A stretch of 64,000 nt of DNA from Streptococcus parasanguinis (lineage in GTDB: Bacteria > Bacillota > Bacilli > Lactobacillales > Streptococcaceae): positions 1-64,000 of the forward strand of contig NZ_JAHDAC010000005.1 in the NCBI RefSeq assembly GCF_018499505.1. The letters are read 5' to 3'. Positions 19,431 through 28,824 of this stretch are shown here, piece after piece. Both the position numbers and the translations under genes were made by a program. How positions within the stretch are numbered: position 1 is the stretch's first letter; the number at the start of each line of letters is the position of its first letter. The notes under the pieces were generated by a model. It had not been told where the DNA came from and did not search any database. It saw only the letters and a program-made list of their open reading frames with translations.

Positions 19431-22076
19431 TTATTTGGCTTCATACCATGTTTTGCCTTCATTTTCATCGGCTTCCAGCGGTACCGCAAGTTCAATAGCG
19501 GATTCCATGGTCTCTTTGACGAGTTCTTTGATCGCTACCAGTTCATCACTTGGTACTTGCAGAACGATTTCATCGTGGACCTGAAGGAGCATCTTGGTCT
19601 TGTATGCTCCTCTCTCTAGCGCTTGGTCCAAGTGGATCATAGCAATTTTCAAGATGTCTGCTGCCGATCCTTGGATGGGTGAGTTGATAGCTGTCCGCTC
19701 CGCAAAGCCTCGAACATTGAAGTTGCGAGAATTGATATCTGGAATCTCCCGACGACGCTTGAAGAGGGTTTCTACATAGCCCTTATCACGCGCTTCCCGT
19801 ACCACTCTCTCCATGTAGTCCTTGATACCAGGGTAGCGTTCGAAGTAAGTCTCAATGTAGGCCTTGGCTTCTTTTCGACTGATCCCTAGGTTATTAGACA
19901 GTCCAAAGTCGGAAATTCCATAAACCACACCGAAGTTTACTGCTTTAGCATTGCGACGGTCGTTCGGCGTCACATCTTCTGGTTTTGCAATATTGAAGAC
20001 CCGCATAGCGGTCGATGTATGGATATCTGCCCCATGCTTAAAAGCATCAATCAAATGCTCATCTCCCGAAATATGGGCCAAGACGCGCAATTCAATTTGT
20101 GAATAGTCCGAACTCAACAAGACACTGTTTTCCTCTTCTGGGACAAAGGCTTTACGAATGAGACGACCTTGTTCCAAACGGACAGGAATGTTTTGCAGGT
20201 TGGGATCCACACTGGACAAACGGCCTGTCTGCGTCAAATCCTGTACATAGCGGGTATGGATCTTCCCATCTTCCAAAATCCAATCTTGAAGACCGATGAC
20301 ATAGGTCGACTGGATCTTAGCAATTTGGCGGTATTCAAGAATCTTAGACACGATCGGTGCAATTGGAGCTAGGCGTTCCAAGACATCAACAGCTGTTGAA
20401 TAGCCGGTTTTGGTCTTCTTCGTATATTCAAGAGGGAGTTCCAATTTTTCAAAGAGGATGACGCCCAATTGTTTTGGAGAATTGATGTTGAACTCTTCTC
20501 CTGCAAGCTCGTAGATTTCTTGGGTCAAGCGCTCCAAGACCACTTCGTTTTCCACCTGCATGTCTTCTAGGGTCTGGCGCTCTACCTTGATCCCCGCGAT
20601 TTCCATCTTGGCCAAAACAGCTGCTAGTGGTTGCTCCATATCATAGAGCAAATCCAGCTGGTCATGGGCTTGCAACTGTTCCACCATGGGCTCTTCGGTA
20701 TCCAGTAGAACAGCGACTTTCCGTGCCAAATGCTCTAATAGGACCGCCTTTTCTGGGATAGCTTTTTTGGCTCCCTTGCCATAAACGACTTCGTCCAGCG
20801 GCAGCGCAATCTGACTATAGAGACTCGCAATGGTTGAAATCTCATTGTCCTCTACGGTCGACAAGAGATACTTGGCCAATCGACTGTCAAACGCGGGATT
20901 TTGAAGGGTAATGCCCAAGTGGCTGAGCAAGACCTTGGCCCGCTTGAAGTCATAGACCTTGAGGGGCGTTTTTTCGAGAAATTCTTTGAAAATCGGTGTT
21001 TGTAAAAGACCAGTATCTGTACTCGCGTAGAGCTGACCTTTTGTCCCCCATGCGAAACCGATGATGGGTTCCGTATGGTAATTGTCCCCAAAAATCTCAA
21101 AATGGAAGAAACTATCTTCCGTGAGCATATCTGAAGTGACTTGCTCGACTTCTGTATAGTCAATGGCTACAGGAGCTACTTCTTCTCCACTGAGATCCAA
21201 GGCCTGACGGAGTTGCTTGAAGCCCATCTCCTCATAAAACTTGGCAAGATTTTCTAGATGAGGGCCCGTATAGGTGATATCGTCCAGGCCAATCTCAATA
21301 GGCGCATTGGTATCAATGGTCGCAAGAGTCTTAGACAGATAGGCCTGCTCCTTGTCGTTGATGAGGTTTTCCTTCATCTTAGAAGCCTTCATCTCGTCGA
21401 TATGCTCGTAAATACCATCGAGAGAGCCGTACTCTAGGAGTAGTTTGATCCCTGTCTTTTCTCCAATCTTGGTGACACCCGGGATATTATCCGATTTATC
21501 TCCCATCAAGGCCTTGAGGTCGATAAATTGCGCTGGTGTCAGCCCCATCTTTTCTTTCAGATAGGCCGGAGTGAATTCCTCAAACTCCGCTACCCCTTTT
21601 TTGGAAATCTCAACCACCGTATTGTCATCTGTCAGCTGGATCAAATCCTTGTCCCCAGAGACAATGGTGACTTCAAAGGGTACTGAGGTAGCTTCTGCCA
21701 TCTTATCTAGCGTTCCAATAATATCATCCGCTTCATACTGGGCTAGCTCATAATGGCGGATCCCCAAATGATCTAGTTGCTCGCGAATAAAAGGGAACTG
21801 CTCGCGGAACTCATCTGGAGTTTTTGCACGGCCCCCTTTGTAGTCGGCATACATCTCCGTCCGAAAAGTCGTCTTTCCTGCATCAAAAGCAACGAGGACA
21901 TGGGTTGGTTGGATACGCTCCAAGAGATGGCTCAACATGAGATTAAAGCCATAGACCGCGTTTGTATGCAGACCATTAGCATTTTTGAAGCGATCAATTT
22001 GATTATAGAGTGCGAAAAAGGCACGAAAAGCGACGGAAGACCCGTCGATGAGTAGTAATTTATTCTTTTTTTCCAT
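19431..22076 (-). CDS. polA: DNA polymerase I
   Basis: The 881-aa enzyme has an N-terminal 5' nuclease domain (LLLIDGSSVAFRAFFAL at the start, LMGDKSDNIPGV near 195), a central 3'-5' exonuclease fold lacking the DTE metal motif (so proofreading is probably lost, as in many Firmicutes), and a polymerase domain with motif A DYSQIELR (657), motif B RRNAKAVNFGVVYG (707) and motif C QVHDE (832). It fills gaps after Okazaki primer removal and in repair. The start is fixed by homology (MEKKNKLLLIDGSS) yet has no Shine-Dalgarno; see the promoter entry. Confidence 0.98.
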   Translation of the reverse strand: MEKKNKLLLIDGSSVAFRAFFALYNQIDRFKNANGLHTNAVYGFNLMLSHLLERIQPTHVLVAFDAGKTTFRTEMYADYKGGRAKTPDEFREQFPFIREQLDHLGIRHYELAQYEADDIIGTLDKMAEATSVPFEVTIVSGDKDLIQLTDDNTVVEISKKGVAEFEEFTPAYLKEKMGLTPAQFIDLKALMGDKSDNIPGVTKIGEKTGIKLLLEYGSLDGIYEHIDEMKASKMKENLINDKEQAYLSKTLATIDTNAPIEIGLDDITYTGPHLENLAKFYEEMGFKQLRQALDLSGEEVAPVAIDYTEVEQVTSDMLTEDSFFHFEIFGDNYHTEPIIGFAWGTKGQLYASTDTGLLQTPIFKEFLEKTPLKVYDFKRAKVLLSHLGITLQNPAFDSRLAKYLLSTVEDNEISTIASLYSQIALPLDEVVYGKGAKKAIPEKAVLLEHLARKVAVLLDTEEPMVEQLQAHDQLDLLYDMEQPLAAVLAKMEIAGIKVERQTLEDMQVENEVVLERLTQEIYELAGEEFNINSPKQLGVILFEKLELPLEYTKKTKTGYSTAVDVLERLAPIAPIVSKILEYRQIAKIQSTYVIGLQDWILEDGKIHTRYVQDLTQTGRLSSVDPNLQNIPVRLEQGRLIRKAFVPEEENSVLLSSDYSQIELRVLAHISGDEHLIDAFKHGADIHTSTAMRVFNIAKPEDVTPNDRRNAKAVNFGVVYGISDFGLSNNLGISRKEAKAYIETYFERYPGIKDYMERVVREARDKGYVETLFKRRREIPDINSRNFNVRGFAERTAINSPIQGSAADILKIAMIHLDQALERGAYKTKMLLQVHDEIVLQVPSDELVAIKELVKETMESAIELAVPLEADENEGKTWYEAK

Positions 22077-22082
22077 AGGCCT

Positions 22083-22099
22083 ATTATACCACGAATCAC
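22083..22099 (-). promoter_or_regulatory. polA promoter, apparently leaderless
   Basis: TG-G-TATAAT (TATAAT at 22083-22088, minus strand) ends six bases before the ATG at 22076. Transcription from this extended -10 would start at or next to the A of the start codon, giving a leaderless mRNA, which fits the lack of any ribosome-binding site. Confidence 0.6.
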
Positions 22100-22114
22100 A
22101 AGGTCTCTGGTACA

Positions 22115-22278
22115 TAAAAACTCTACCCTTTCGGGTAGAGCCTTCTTTAGGAGTTTCTTATGAAAAATGAAGAGAAGTGTTTATTCGCCGTAACAAGAAC
22201 CTTGTTGTGGCAATTTCTTAAAGCGTTTTGGATAATTAACTGAGATTTTCATTTTCTGTACCTCATTTCTTATTGGAT
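22115..22278 (-). ncRNA. Small independent transcript, csRNA-like or peptide-coding
   Basis: A minus-strand unit with -10 TATACT (22285-22290) and a rho-independent terminator (CTCTACCC-GAAA-GGGTAGAG then TTTTT, to about 22115) defines an RNA of roughly 164 nt. Its 3' half contains TTTTTCATAAGAAACTCCT, which is complementary to a Shine-Dalgarno-plus-ATG segment and resembles the TTTTTCATAATAATCTCCC of the csRNAs in this window. A canonical TTTAAG-N5-TTTAAG CiaR box is not present; only a degraded TATAAG...TTTAGG is seen. It also contains a 23-codon ORF. Confidence 0.5.
22181..22252 (-). CDS. Possible 23-aa peptide
   Basis: An ATG with GAGG 8 nt upstream opens a 23-codon frame: MKISVNYPKRF, then KKLP, then QQGSCYGE. 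It is basic in the first half and has one Cys near the end. There is no signal peptide or double-glycine leader. It lies wholly within the small transcript. I recognise no family. It may be a real peptide, a dual-function RNA, or chance. Confidence 0.35.
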   Translation of the reverse strand: MKISVNYPKRFKKLPQQGSCYGE

Positions 22279-22333
22279 GAGTACAGTATACAAGAGAAAC
22301 CTAAACGATTCCTTATAGAAAGCTTCAAGAAAA

Positions 22334-23797
22334 CTAAAAACTGAGGCGTAAAACACGCGGTTGTTTTTTGCTGCAAGCTGGTAACTGAAGATGGAGCCCT
22401 GTCTCATCTTGGCTCCAAGAAAGGGGCTGGCTTTCTCCAAGGATCTCTAGCTTTTGAATGCGCGCATGAAGAATTCTCGGTTGCTTGAGATCATAGGCGA
22501 GAGATGGCAAGGTCAACTCTTCCATCCTTCCACTTGGTTCCAGCTGGATAGCATAAAGTAAGCCATCACGCATGGTATAGCGGAAATCTTGGCTGGTATA
22601 GAGTGGCGCTTGCCCGTCTGAGAAGGAACCTTCTTGGACCTCGGTCGGTCCATCCGATGACACCCGCCAAGGCCGACTCTGATAAATGGCTTCTCCATTT
22701 ACCGCCAGCCACTCCCCGATCTCTGTGAGGATGTCTTGGTCTTGCTCAGGGATCGTGCCATCTGCCTTGGGTCCAATATTGAGCAGAAGATTGCCATTTT
22801 TTGCCACAACATCAACTAAATTTTGCAGCAATTCCTTACTGGTCTTGTAGGCTAAATCCTGAGTATAACACCAAGAATTTCGGGCGATCGCGGTATCCAT
22901 TTGCCACGGAAAGGCTTGCGTCTCTCCGTATCCTCCCCGCTCCATCTCGACGATTCCTGAACCTAAAGGGAGGGCATCCTGTTTGTAACAAACAGCCACC
23001 TTGCGATCCTCTTGTGCTGCTAGATTGTAATAATAAGCCAAAAAGCGCATCAAGTAGGGACGGAAACTCTCATGCTGGATCCACCAGTCAAAATAAAGGA
23101 GCTCTGGCTGGTAGTCCCGCACCAGTTCACAGGTTCGCAAAAGCCAGTCTTCCAAGAATTCTTTGCTTGGATAGGGCTTGGAGGTGAGATCAAAATGATC
23201 CTTTGGCTCTGGCTCGGCCGGCCAATAAAGGCTGTCTCTTGGGACTTCTTGTGGAATGTCACTAGTGAATTCCTTGCCATGTGAAAAGAAAAACTGGTGT
23301 TCTGCCCGGTGAGAGGACGTACAGAAGTGCAGGCCACGTTTTTCTGCTTCCTCCCTCAGCTCTCCTAAGATATCTCGTCTCGGCCCCATTTCTAAACTAT
23401 TATAAGGCGAGAGAGTAGAGGCATACATCTGAAAGCCATCGTGGTGCTCCGCAACTGGAAAAAGATAATGGGCCCCCGCTTTTTGAAAGAGATCTAGCCA
23501 AGATGCCGGATCAAAGCGATCGGCTGTAAATAGAGGAATGAGATCCTTGTAGCCAAAGCTGGCCTGATCTCCAAAATGCTCTCGATGATAGTCATAGCAA
23601 GGATTCCCTTGGATGTACATATTTCGCGAATACCATTCCGAACCAAAGGCAGGTACACTGTAGACGCCCCAGTGGATAAACATTCCAAATTTGGCATCTC
23701 GATACCAATCTGGGCAGACTTGATGGCTAAGAGAGTCCCAGCTTGGTTCAAAAGGACCTGACTGGATGACTTGATCAATCTCTTCAAGGCTTATCAT
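22334..23797 (-). CDS. Alpha-L-fucosidase, GH29 family
   Basis: A 487-aa protein without signal peptide, hence cytoplasmic. GH29 marks: WYRDAKFGMFIHWGVYSVPA (31-50), PVAEHHDGFQMY (114-125) and ELLYFDWWIQ, where Asp237 is the likely catalytic nucleophile. It would remove fucose from imported glycans. The C-terminal part forms a beta-sandwich. The start at 23797 has AGAGGAG; the open frame extends upstream across the promoter. Single gene, no fucose pathway genes beside it; the sialic acid locus at the right end suggests a common host-glycan lifestyle. Linkage specificity cannot be told. Confidence 0.85.
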   Translation of the reverse strand: MISLEEIDQVIQSGPFEPSWDSLSHQVCPDWYRDAKFGMFIHWGVYSVPAFGSEWYSRNMYIQGNPCYDYHREHFGDQASFGYKDLIPLFTADRFDPASWLDLFQKAGAHYLFPVAEHHDGFQMYASTLSPYNSLEMGPRRDILGELREEAEKRGLHFCTSSHRAEHQFFFSHGKEFTSDIPQEVPRDSLYWPAEPEPKDHFDLTSKPYPSKEFLEDWLLRTCELVRDYQPELLYFDWWIQHESFRPYLMRFLAYYYNLAAQEDRKVAVCYKQDALPLGSGIVEMERGGYGETQAFPWQMDTAIARNSWCYTQDLAYKTSKELLQNLVDVVAKNGNLLLNIGPKADGTIPEQDQDILTEIGEWLAVNGEAIYQSRPWRVSSDGPTEVQEGSFSDGQAPLYTSQDFRYTMRDGLLYAIQLEPSGRMEELTLPSLAYDLKQPRILHARIQKLEILGESQPLSWSQDETGLHLQLPACSKKQPRVLRLSF

Positions 23798-23828
23798 TCT
23801 CTTCTCCTCTTTTCTTGTTACTACCTCT

Positions 23829-23863
23829 ATTGTAACGAGAAAGCCTCGTTTGTAAAGACAAAC
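23829..23863 (-). promoter_or_regulatory. Fucosidase promoter with palindromic operator
   Basis: -35 TTTACA (23851-23856), 16-bp spacer, -10 TACAAT (23829-23834). A palindrome GTTTGT-N4-ACAAAC (23848-23863) covers the -35, the usual place for a repressor site. The regulator is not in the window next to it. Confidence 0.65.
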
Positions 23864-23892
23864 AAGGGGAATGTTTAAAATAGTAGACAAAG

Positions 23893-23916
23893 AGCTTGAT
23901 CTAGGAGAATCAAGCT
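23893..23916 (-). terminator. Probable trp operon terminator
   Basis: AGCTTGAT and ATCAAGCT form an 8-bp stem with an 8-nt loop, 22 nt after trpA. The T-run (CTTTGT) is weak, so some readthrough into the fucosidase promoter is possible. Confidence 0.5.
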
Positions 23917-23938
23917 GATGATGAATGAAATGAAGCTT

Positions 23939-24715
23939 CTAGCCCTTCACTGCTTGAGAAATAAAACGAACGATGGCGTCTGTCTCCCCTTGGTGGAGAG
24001 CCTTAACGATTTTGGACCCCACAATGACCCCATCTGAGACCTTGTTGAAACGGTGAACATCCTCCATGCTGGAAACTCCAAAACCTGTTAAAACAGGAAT
24101 GGACGCTATTTCGTGTAATTGAGCCAAGTGATGGTCCAAGTCATCTCGATAGCTACCAGCTTTCCCCGTCACTCCATTGACAGCAACGGCATAGATAAAT
24201 CCTTCTGCATCATGGATCAATTTCTTCTGGCGCTCGATTCCTGTGGTTAAGCTCACTAGCGGCACCAAAGCGATGTCTTTATCCACTAATAGAGGCTCTA
24301 CCAGATCCGCATGCTCATGAGGAAGATCCGGAATAATCACTCCCTTAACCGCTGTTCCTTCTACATCTCTAAAGAAGTTTTCGAGCCCATATTGGAACAA
24401 GGGGTTGAAATAGGTCATGATGACCAAAGGAACACTTGTCTCCAGATGCTGGATCGTTTGCACCAGACCCTCTGTCGTCGTCCCATGGGCTAAACTTCGT
24501 AGTCCTGCCTCTTCAATCACAGGGCCATCTGCCACCGGATCCGAAAAAGGAATGTCAACCTCAATAGCTGAGACACCAAGCTCCTCCAAAAATTGGATGG
24601 TTTCCTGCAAACCTGCTAAGCCTTTTTCATGATCTCCTGCCATGATATAAGGAACAAAGATCCCTCGCTTCTGGTCTTTCAGCTTTTGTAAATGCTCTGT
24701 TAAGGTCTTTCCCAT
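23939..24715 (-). CDS. trpA: Tryptophan synthase alpha subunit
   Basis: The 258-aa TIM barrel cleaves indole-glycerol phosphate to indole, passed to TrpB. Catalytic Glu is in [17 protein letters not shown], and the loop has YFNPLFQYG; phosphate-binding TGFGVSS and VIVGSKIV are intact. It starts 1 nt beyond the trpB stop, so translation is probably coupled. The gene looks whole although trpB is interrupted. Confidence 0.97.
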   Translation of the reverse strand: MGKTLTEHLQKLKDQKRGIFVPYIMAGDHEKGLAGLQETIQFLEELGVSAIEVDIPFSDPVADGPVIEEAGLRSLAHGTTTEGLVQTIQHLETSVPLVIMTYFNPLFQYGLENFFRDVEGTAVKGVIIPDLPHEHADLVEPLLVDKDIALVPLVSLTTGIERQKKLIHDAEGFIYAVAVNGVTGKAGSYRDDLDHHLAQLHEIASIPVLTGFGVSSMEDVHRFNKVSDGVIVGSKIVKALHQGETDAIVRFISQAVKG

Positions 24716-24716
24716 C

Positions 24717-25922
24717 TTACTCTCCCCTCTCTTGTTCTAGGCGGTCTTTGACTTGTACCACATCTTTATCCCCACGACCTGATAAGCAAACGATCATGGA
24801 TTTTTCAGGCCCCATCTCCTTAGCCAACTTCACCGCATAGGCGATAGCATGGCTCGATTCCAGAGCTGGAATGATTCCTTCTACTTTTGAAAGCAATTGA
24901 AAGGCTTCTAATGCTTCTTGGTCTGTCACAGGCACATAGGTTGCCCGCTTGATTTCATGGAAATAAGAATGCTCTGGCCCAATTCCTGGATAATCGAGAC
25001 CTGCTGAAATCGAGAAGGCTTCTAAAATCTGTCCATGGGCATCCTGTAACACATCCATCAAGGCGCCGTGAAGGACTCCCGGACGCCCCTTGGTCAAGGT
25101 TGCTGCATGCTGGTCTGTATCTACTCCAAGCCCAGCCGCTTCTGCCCCATACATGGCAACAGATGTATCTTCAACAAAAGGATAAAAGAGCCCAATGGCG
25201 TTCGATCCGCCTCATACACAGGCTAAGACTGCATCTGGTAGCGCACCATCATTTTGCTCTGCAAATTGGCGTTTAGCTTCCCTGCCAATGACACTTTGAA
25301 AATCACGGACAATCTCTGGGAATGGATGAGGTCCTAGGGCAGAACCCATGATATAGTGGGTATCCTCCACATTTGCTACCCAGGCTCTAAGGGCAGCATT
25401 GACCGCATCCTTGAGGACACGTGACCCATCTGTTACTGATTGAACCTTGGCGCCCAACAATTCCATCCGAAAGACATTGAGGGCTTGGCGTTTGACATCT
25501 TCTTCCCCCATGTAGATGGTACATTCCATATCAAATAAAGCAGCAGCTGTTGCTGTTGCAACACCGTGCTGTCCAGCCCCTGTTTCTGCGATGATCTTCT
25601 TTTTACCCATCCGGTGTGCTAATAAAACCTGTCCTAGGGCATTATTAATTTTATGAGCTCCTGTGTGGTTGAGGTCTTCCCTTTTAAGAAAGATCTTGGC
25701 TCCACCGACATACTTGGTAAGATTTTTAGCATAATAGAGCGGTGTTTCCCGACCGACATATTGTTTCAGAAGCTGATCCAATTCTGCTTGAAAAGAAGGA
25801 TCTGCTTGACTTTCTCTGTAGGCTTCTTCTAATTCTAAAACTGCTGTCATCAAGGTTTCAGGGACAAATCGTCCCCCGAACCGCCCGTAAAATCCGTTTT
25901 GATCTGGTTGTTTATATGCCAT
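24717..25922 (-). pseudogene. trpB: Tryptophan synthase beta subunit with in-frame TGA
   Basis: The frame encodes a full TrpB: N-terminal part 25212-25922 with the PLP lysine region [18 protein letters not shown], and C-terminal part 24717-25211 with [12 protein letters not shown] and CLSGRGDKD. The two parts are in one frame, interrupted only by TGA at 25212-25214, where the family has the first or second Gly of ACVGGGSNAIG, the loop holding the PLP phosphate. One G-to-T change (GGA to TGA) explains it. Without readthrough the product ends at 236 residues and lacks the C-terminal domain. A sequencing error cannot be excluded. Confidence 0.9.
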
Positions 25923-26499
25923 ACTTGACCCTTTCTATAAATCGTTTTATCTTTTCTTGATCTTTTTTTCCATTTGTCTCGACCCCACTGGATACATCCA
26001 CCGCATAAGGATGGAAGAAGCGAATGGCATCTGCTACATTGTCTTCCGTCAAGCCTCCTGCAATAAAGAAGGGCTTTGTAACGGTTTGACTTTCGAGTTC
26101 TTGCCAGTCAAAGGTCTTCCCACTTCCTGCTACAGGAGCATCAAAGAGCAGATAATCGGCACTGGTCTCAGGAAGAGCTGCGTCTTTTCCCACTTGAACA
26201 GCGCGAATCGTTTGTTGGGGAAGGTCTTGCAAGATATTATCATCTATCGGCCCATGCACTTGTATCAGGTCCAAGCCCACAACTTGGCAAGCTTGCTCCA
26301 CTTCCTCTCTTTGTGGCGATACAAAAACACCGACTTTTTGAACTCCCTCTGGAATCCCTGTAGCCAACTGCCGGGCTTGCTCCAGCGTCACTTGCCGTTT
26401 GCTTGGTGCAAAGACAAAACCAATGTAGTCCGCACCAGCTTCAACAGCGGTCTGGACGGCTTCCGGAGTGGACAATCCGCAAATTTTAACCTTTGTCAA
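25912..26499 (-). CDS. trpF: Phosphoribosylanthranilate isomerase
   Basis: The 195-aa TIM barrel has [11 protein letters not shown] with the catalytic Cys at the start and [11 protein letters not shown] and [13 protein letters not shown] near the end. It performs the Amadori rearrangement before TrpC. It overlaps trpC by 14 nt and trpB by 11 nt, typical of a tightly coupled operon. Confidence 0.97.
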   Translation of the reverse strand: MTKVKICGLSTPEAVQTAVEAGADYIGFVFAPSKRQVTLEQARQLATGIPEGVQKVGVFVSPQREEVEQACQVVGLDLIQVHGPIDDNILQDLPQQTIRAVQVGKDAALPETSADYLLFDAPVAGSGKTFDWQELESQTVTKPFFIAGGLTEDNVADAIRFFHPYAVDVSSGVETNGKKDQEKIKRFIERVKYGI

Positions 26500-27253
26500 T
26501 CTGCAACTCCTTTACTTTTTCAGCCACATTGTCTGCCTTCATGAGCGCTGTCCCAACGAGAATGCCACTAAAATAAGGAGCCAGCATGCGCGCGTCTGCT
26601 GCTGTGAAAATAGCAGACTCAGAGATGTAGACCGGTTCTTGTTCAAAGCTTGTCGCCAATTCAAGGCTAGTATGAAGATCCGTCTCAAAGGTCACCAAGT
26701 TGCGATTATTGACCCCGATGATCTGAGCCCCAATCCGGTGAGCGACCTCTAGTTCTGTCAGATTATGGGTCTCCACCAAAACCTCCAGGCCAAGATTAGT
26801 CGCAAAATCGAATAATTCTTTCAGACGAGCCTCTGATAAGGCTGCAACTATCAACAAGATCACGGTCGCCCCTGCGTTTCGCGCCCGAATTATTTGCTTT
26901 TCATCCACAATAAAATCTTTGTTGAGGGTGGGAATGCGAACCTGACTAGATATTTCCCGGAGATACTCGATACTGCCCTTGAAAAACACTTCATCGGTCA
27001 AGACAGAAATCATCACGGCCCCATTTTCTTCGTAAGTCTTAGCCTGCGCGACAATATCCACATCGACATGAATATCTCCCAGACTCGGGCTTGCCTTTTT
27101 CACTTCCGCGATGACCTGAAGCTTTTCTGGATGACTCTTTAGGTAATCATACAAGCGGTAGGTCTCGCGCAAAGGTTGGAGTTCCTCTTCTTTCATAACA
27201 GCCACTTCACGCGCCTTTTCCTTTAGAATCTTTGGCAAGAATTCTTGACTCAT
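26486..27253 (-). CDS. trpC: Indole-3-glycerol phosphate synthase
   Basis: The 255-aa TIM barrel has [11 protein letters not shown] (catalytic Lys), [24 protein letters not shown], and [14 protein letters not shown]. It closes the indole ring. Its start overlaps the trpD stop by ATGA. Confidence 0.97.
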   Translation of the reverse strand: MSQEFLPKILKEKAREVAVMKEEELQPLRETYRLYDYLKSHPEKLQVIAEVKKASPSLGDIHVDVDIVAQAKTYEENGAVMISVLTDEVFFKGSIEYLREISSQVRIPTLNKDFIVDEKQIIRARNAGATVILLIVAALSEARLKELFDFATNLGLEVLVETHNLTELEVAHRIGAQIIGVNNRNLVTFETDLHTSLELATSFEQEPVYISESAIFTAADARMLAPYFSGILVGTALMKADNVAEKVKELQIDKG

Positions 27254-28254
27254 TTTTGATACTCCTGTAATAATCTCAATTTCTCAAGGGCAGCCCCACT
27301 GGCAATCACTTCACGTGCCAAGGCAATCCCTTCCTTGATAGAATCTACTTTGCCGTTGGCATAAAAACCAAGGCCAGCATTCAAGACAGTCACCTCTAAG
27401 AAGGGACTCGATTCATTCTTCAAGACGCTGAGCAAAATTTCCGCATTGCGTTTGGCGTCTCCACCTCGCACTTGATCAATTTCAATGCGCTCCATTCCTA
27501 TATCTTCTGGTTGAAAGCTGGATAAGGTAACCTGTCCATTTTCCAGAATAGCGAGCTGGGTTTCCCCATCAAGGCCTGCCTCGTCCAAACCTTCTGGGCC
27601 ACTCACCACCACTGCCCGTTTCCTTCCCAAATTCTTTAGAATCTCCGCCGTACTTTCTAGCATATCTGGACGACTGGTCCCCAATAGCTGGCTTTCTAGA
27701 GGAACTGGATTGATAAGAGGACCAGTCAAATTCATCACGGTTGAAACTCCTAGTGCCAAGCGAGCGGGCATAATATAGCGCATACCAGGGTGCAGATTTT
27801 TGGCGAACAGAAAGACAATTCCCGCCTTTTCAAAAACTCGTCCCAAGTCTTCTGGACCCAAATCAAGGTTAATCCCTAGAGCTTCTAGTACATCCGCAGA
27901 ACCGGATTTGGAAGAGATCGAACGATTTCCGTGTTTCGCCATCTTGATGCCACCACCAGCAAGGACGAAGGCAGCTGTTGTTGAAATATTGAAACTATAA
28001 GAACGATCGCCCCCAGTTCCACAATTGTCCATCGCCCCTTGAACTTCTGTAGGAATAGCGACTGCATAGGCCTGCATCACTTTTGCAATAGCCGTCCGCT
28101 CTTCAACCGTTTCTCCCTTCATTTTGAGACCTAGAAGAAGGGCCGTCACCTGTGCTTCTGAAGCACGACCAGCAACGACTTCCTCCATAGCAGCTTCTAA
28201 CTATGCACCAGTTAGATCCATTCCTTCTGCTACTTTTGCAAGCACTTGTTTCAT
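27250..28254 (-). pseudogene. trpD: Anthranilate phosphoribosyltransferase with amber codon 18
   Basis: The ATG at 28254 has AAGGAG 7 nt upstream and begins MKQVLAKVAEGMDLTGA. A TAG follows at 28201-28203, and the same frame resumes [17 protein letters not shown] and runs to 27250 through intact TrpD motifs ([38 protein letters not shown]). A Glu codon (GAG or GAA) at position 18 changed by one G-to-T would give TAG. The ATG at 28188 could restart a protein lacking about 22 residues of the N-terminal helical domain, but no Shine-Dalgarno precedes it. Confidence 0.85.
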
Positions 28255-28824
28255 CTTCCGCTCCTTGACTAGTTTGACAAAATTTTCGATGGTCTTGAGC
28301 CCATCTGGAGTCCCGATACTTTCTGGATGGTATTGAAAACCATAAATTGGTAAGCTGCGGTGTTGAATCCCCATAATCGCTTGATCATCCGTCGTCCGAG
28401 AGGTAATGACAAAATCCTCTGGCATGTCTTCAATCGTCAGCGAATGGTAGCGCATGACTGGAACCTCTTTTGCGACACCCGCGTATAGAGGAGAGGAAGC
28501 TTCTAGTTGGATCTGGCTTTGTTTGCCATGCATGACCTGTGGCGCCAATCCCAAGCGCCCTCCAAAAACTTCCGCAATCGCTTGATGCCCCAAGCAAATC
28601 CCCAAGATTGGTTTAACCCCCGCGAAATCTCGGATCATCTCCTCCATTTTGCCCGCATCCTTTGGCCAACCTGGACCTGGAGAAAAGACCAAGGCATCTG
28701 CTTCTTGGGCAACTTGGTACAAATCCGGATCATCATTTCGAAGCACCTGGACCTCATCAAATTTTCCGATATACTGTGCTAAATTATAGGTAAATGAATC
28801 GTAATTATCGACTAATAAAATCAT
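28201..28824 (-). CDS. trpG: Anthranilate synthase glutaminase subunit, reading into trpD
   Basis: The class I glutaminase has VFSPGPGWPKDAG, the nucleophile in GICLGHQAIAE, and GFQYHPESIGTPDG; it supplies ammonia to TrpE. TrpG homology ends near ENFVKLVKERK, but there is no stop there: the frame passes straight through the trpD ATG (28254) and ends at the trpD amber codon, giving 207 residues. Either its own stop is lost or trpG-trpD is a natural in-frame junction. In the +1 frame a TGA overlaps the trpD ATG, the usual arrangement. It overlaps the trpE stop by ATGA. Confidence 0.9.
   Translation of the reverse strand: MILLVDNYDSFTYNLAQYIGKFDEVQVLRNDDPDLYQVAQEADALVFSPGPGWPKDAGKMEEMIRDFAGVKPILGICLGHQAIAEVFGGRLGLAPQVMHGKQSQIQLEASSPLYAGVAKEVPVMRYHSLTIEDMPEDFVITSRTTDDQAIMGIQHRSLPIYGFQYHPESIGTPDGLKTIENFVKLVKERKMKQVLAKVAEGMDLTGA

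Noticed and set aside
22160..22243. 27-codon plus-strand ORF with AGGAG before ATG
   Set aside because: It is the complement of the anti-start segment of the minus-strand small RNA; such segments always mimic a ribosome site on the other strand. No plus-strand promoter seen.
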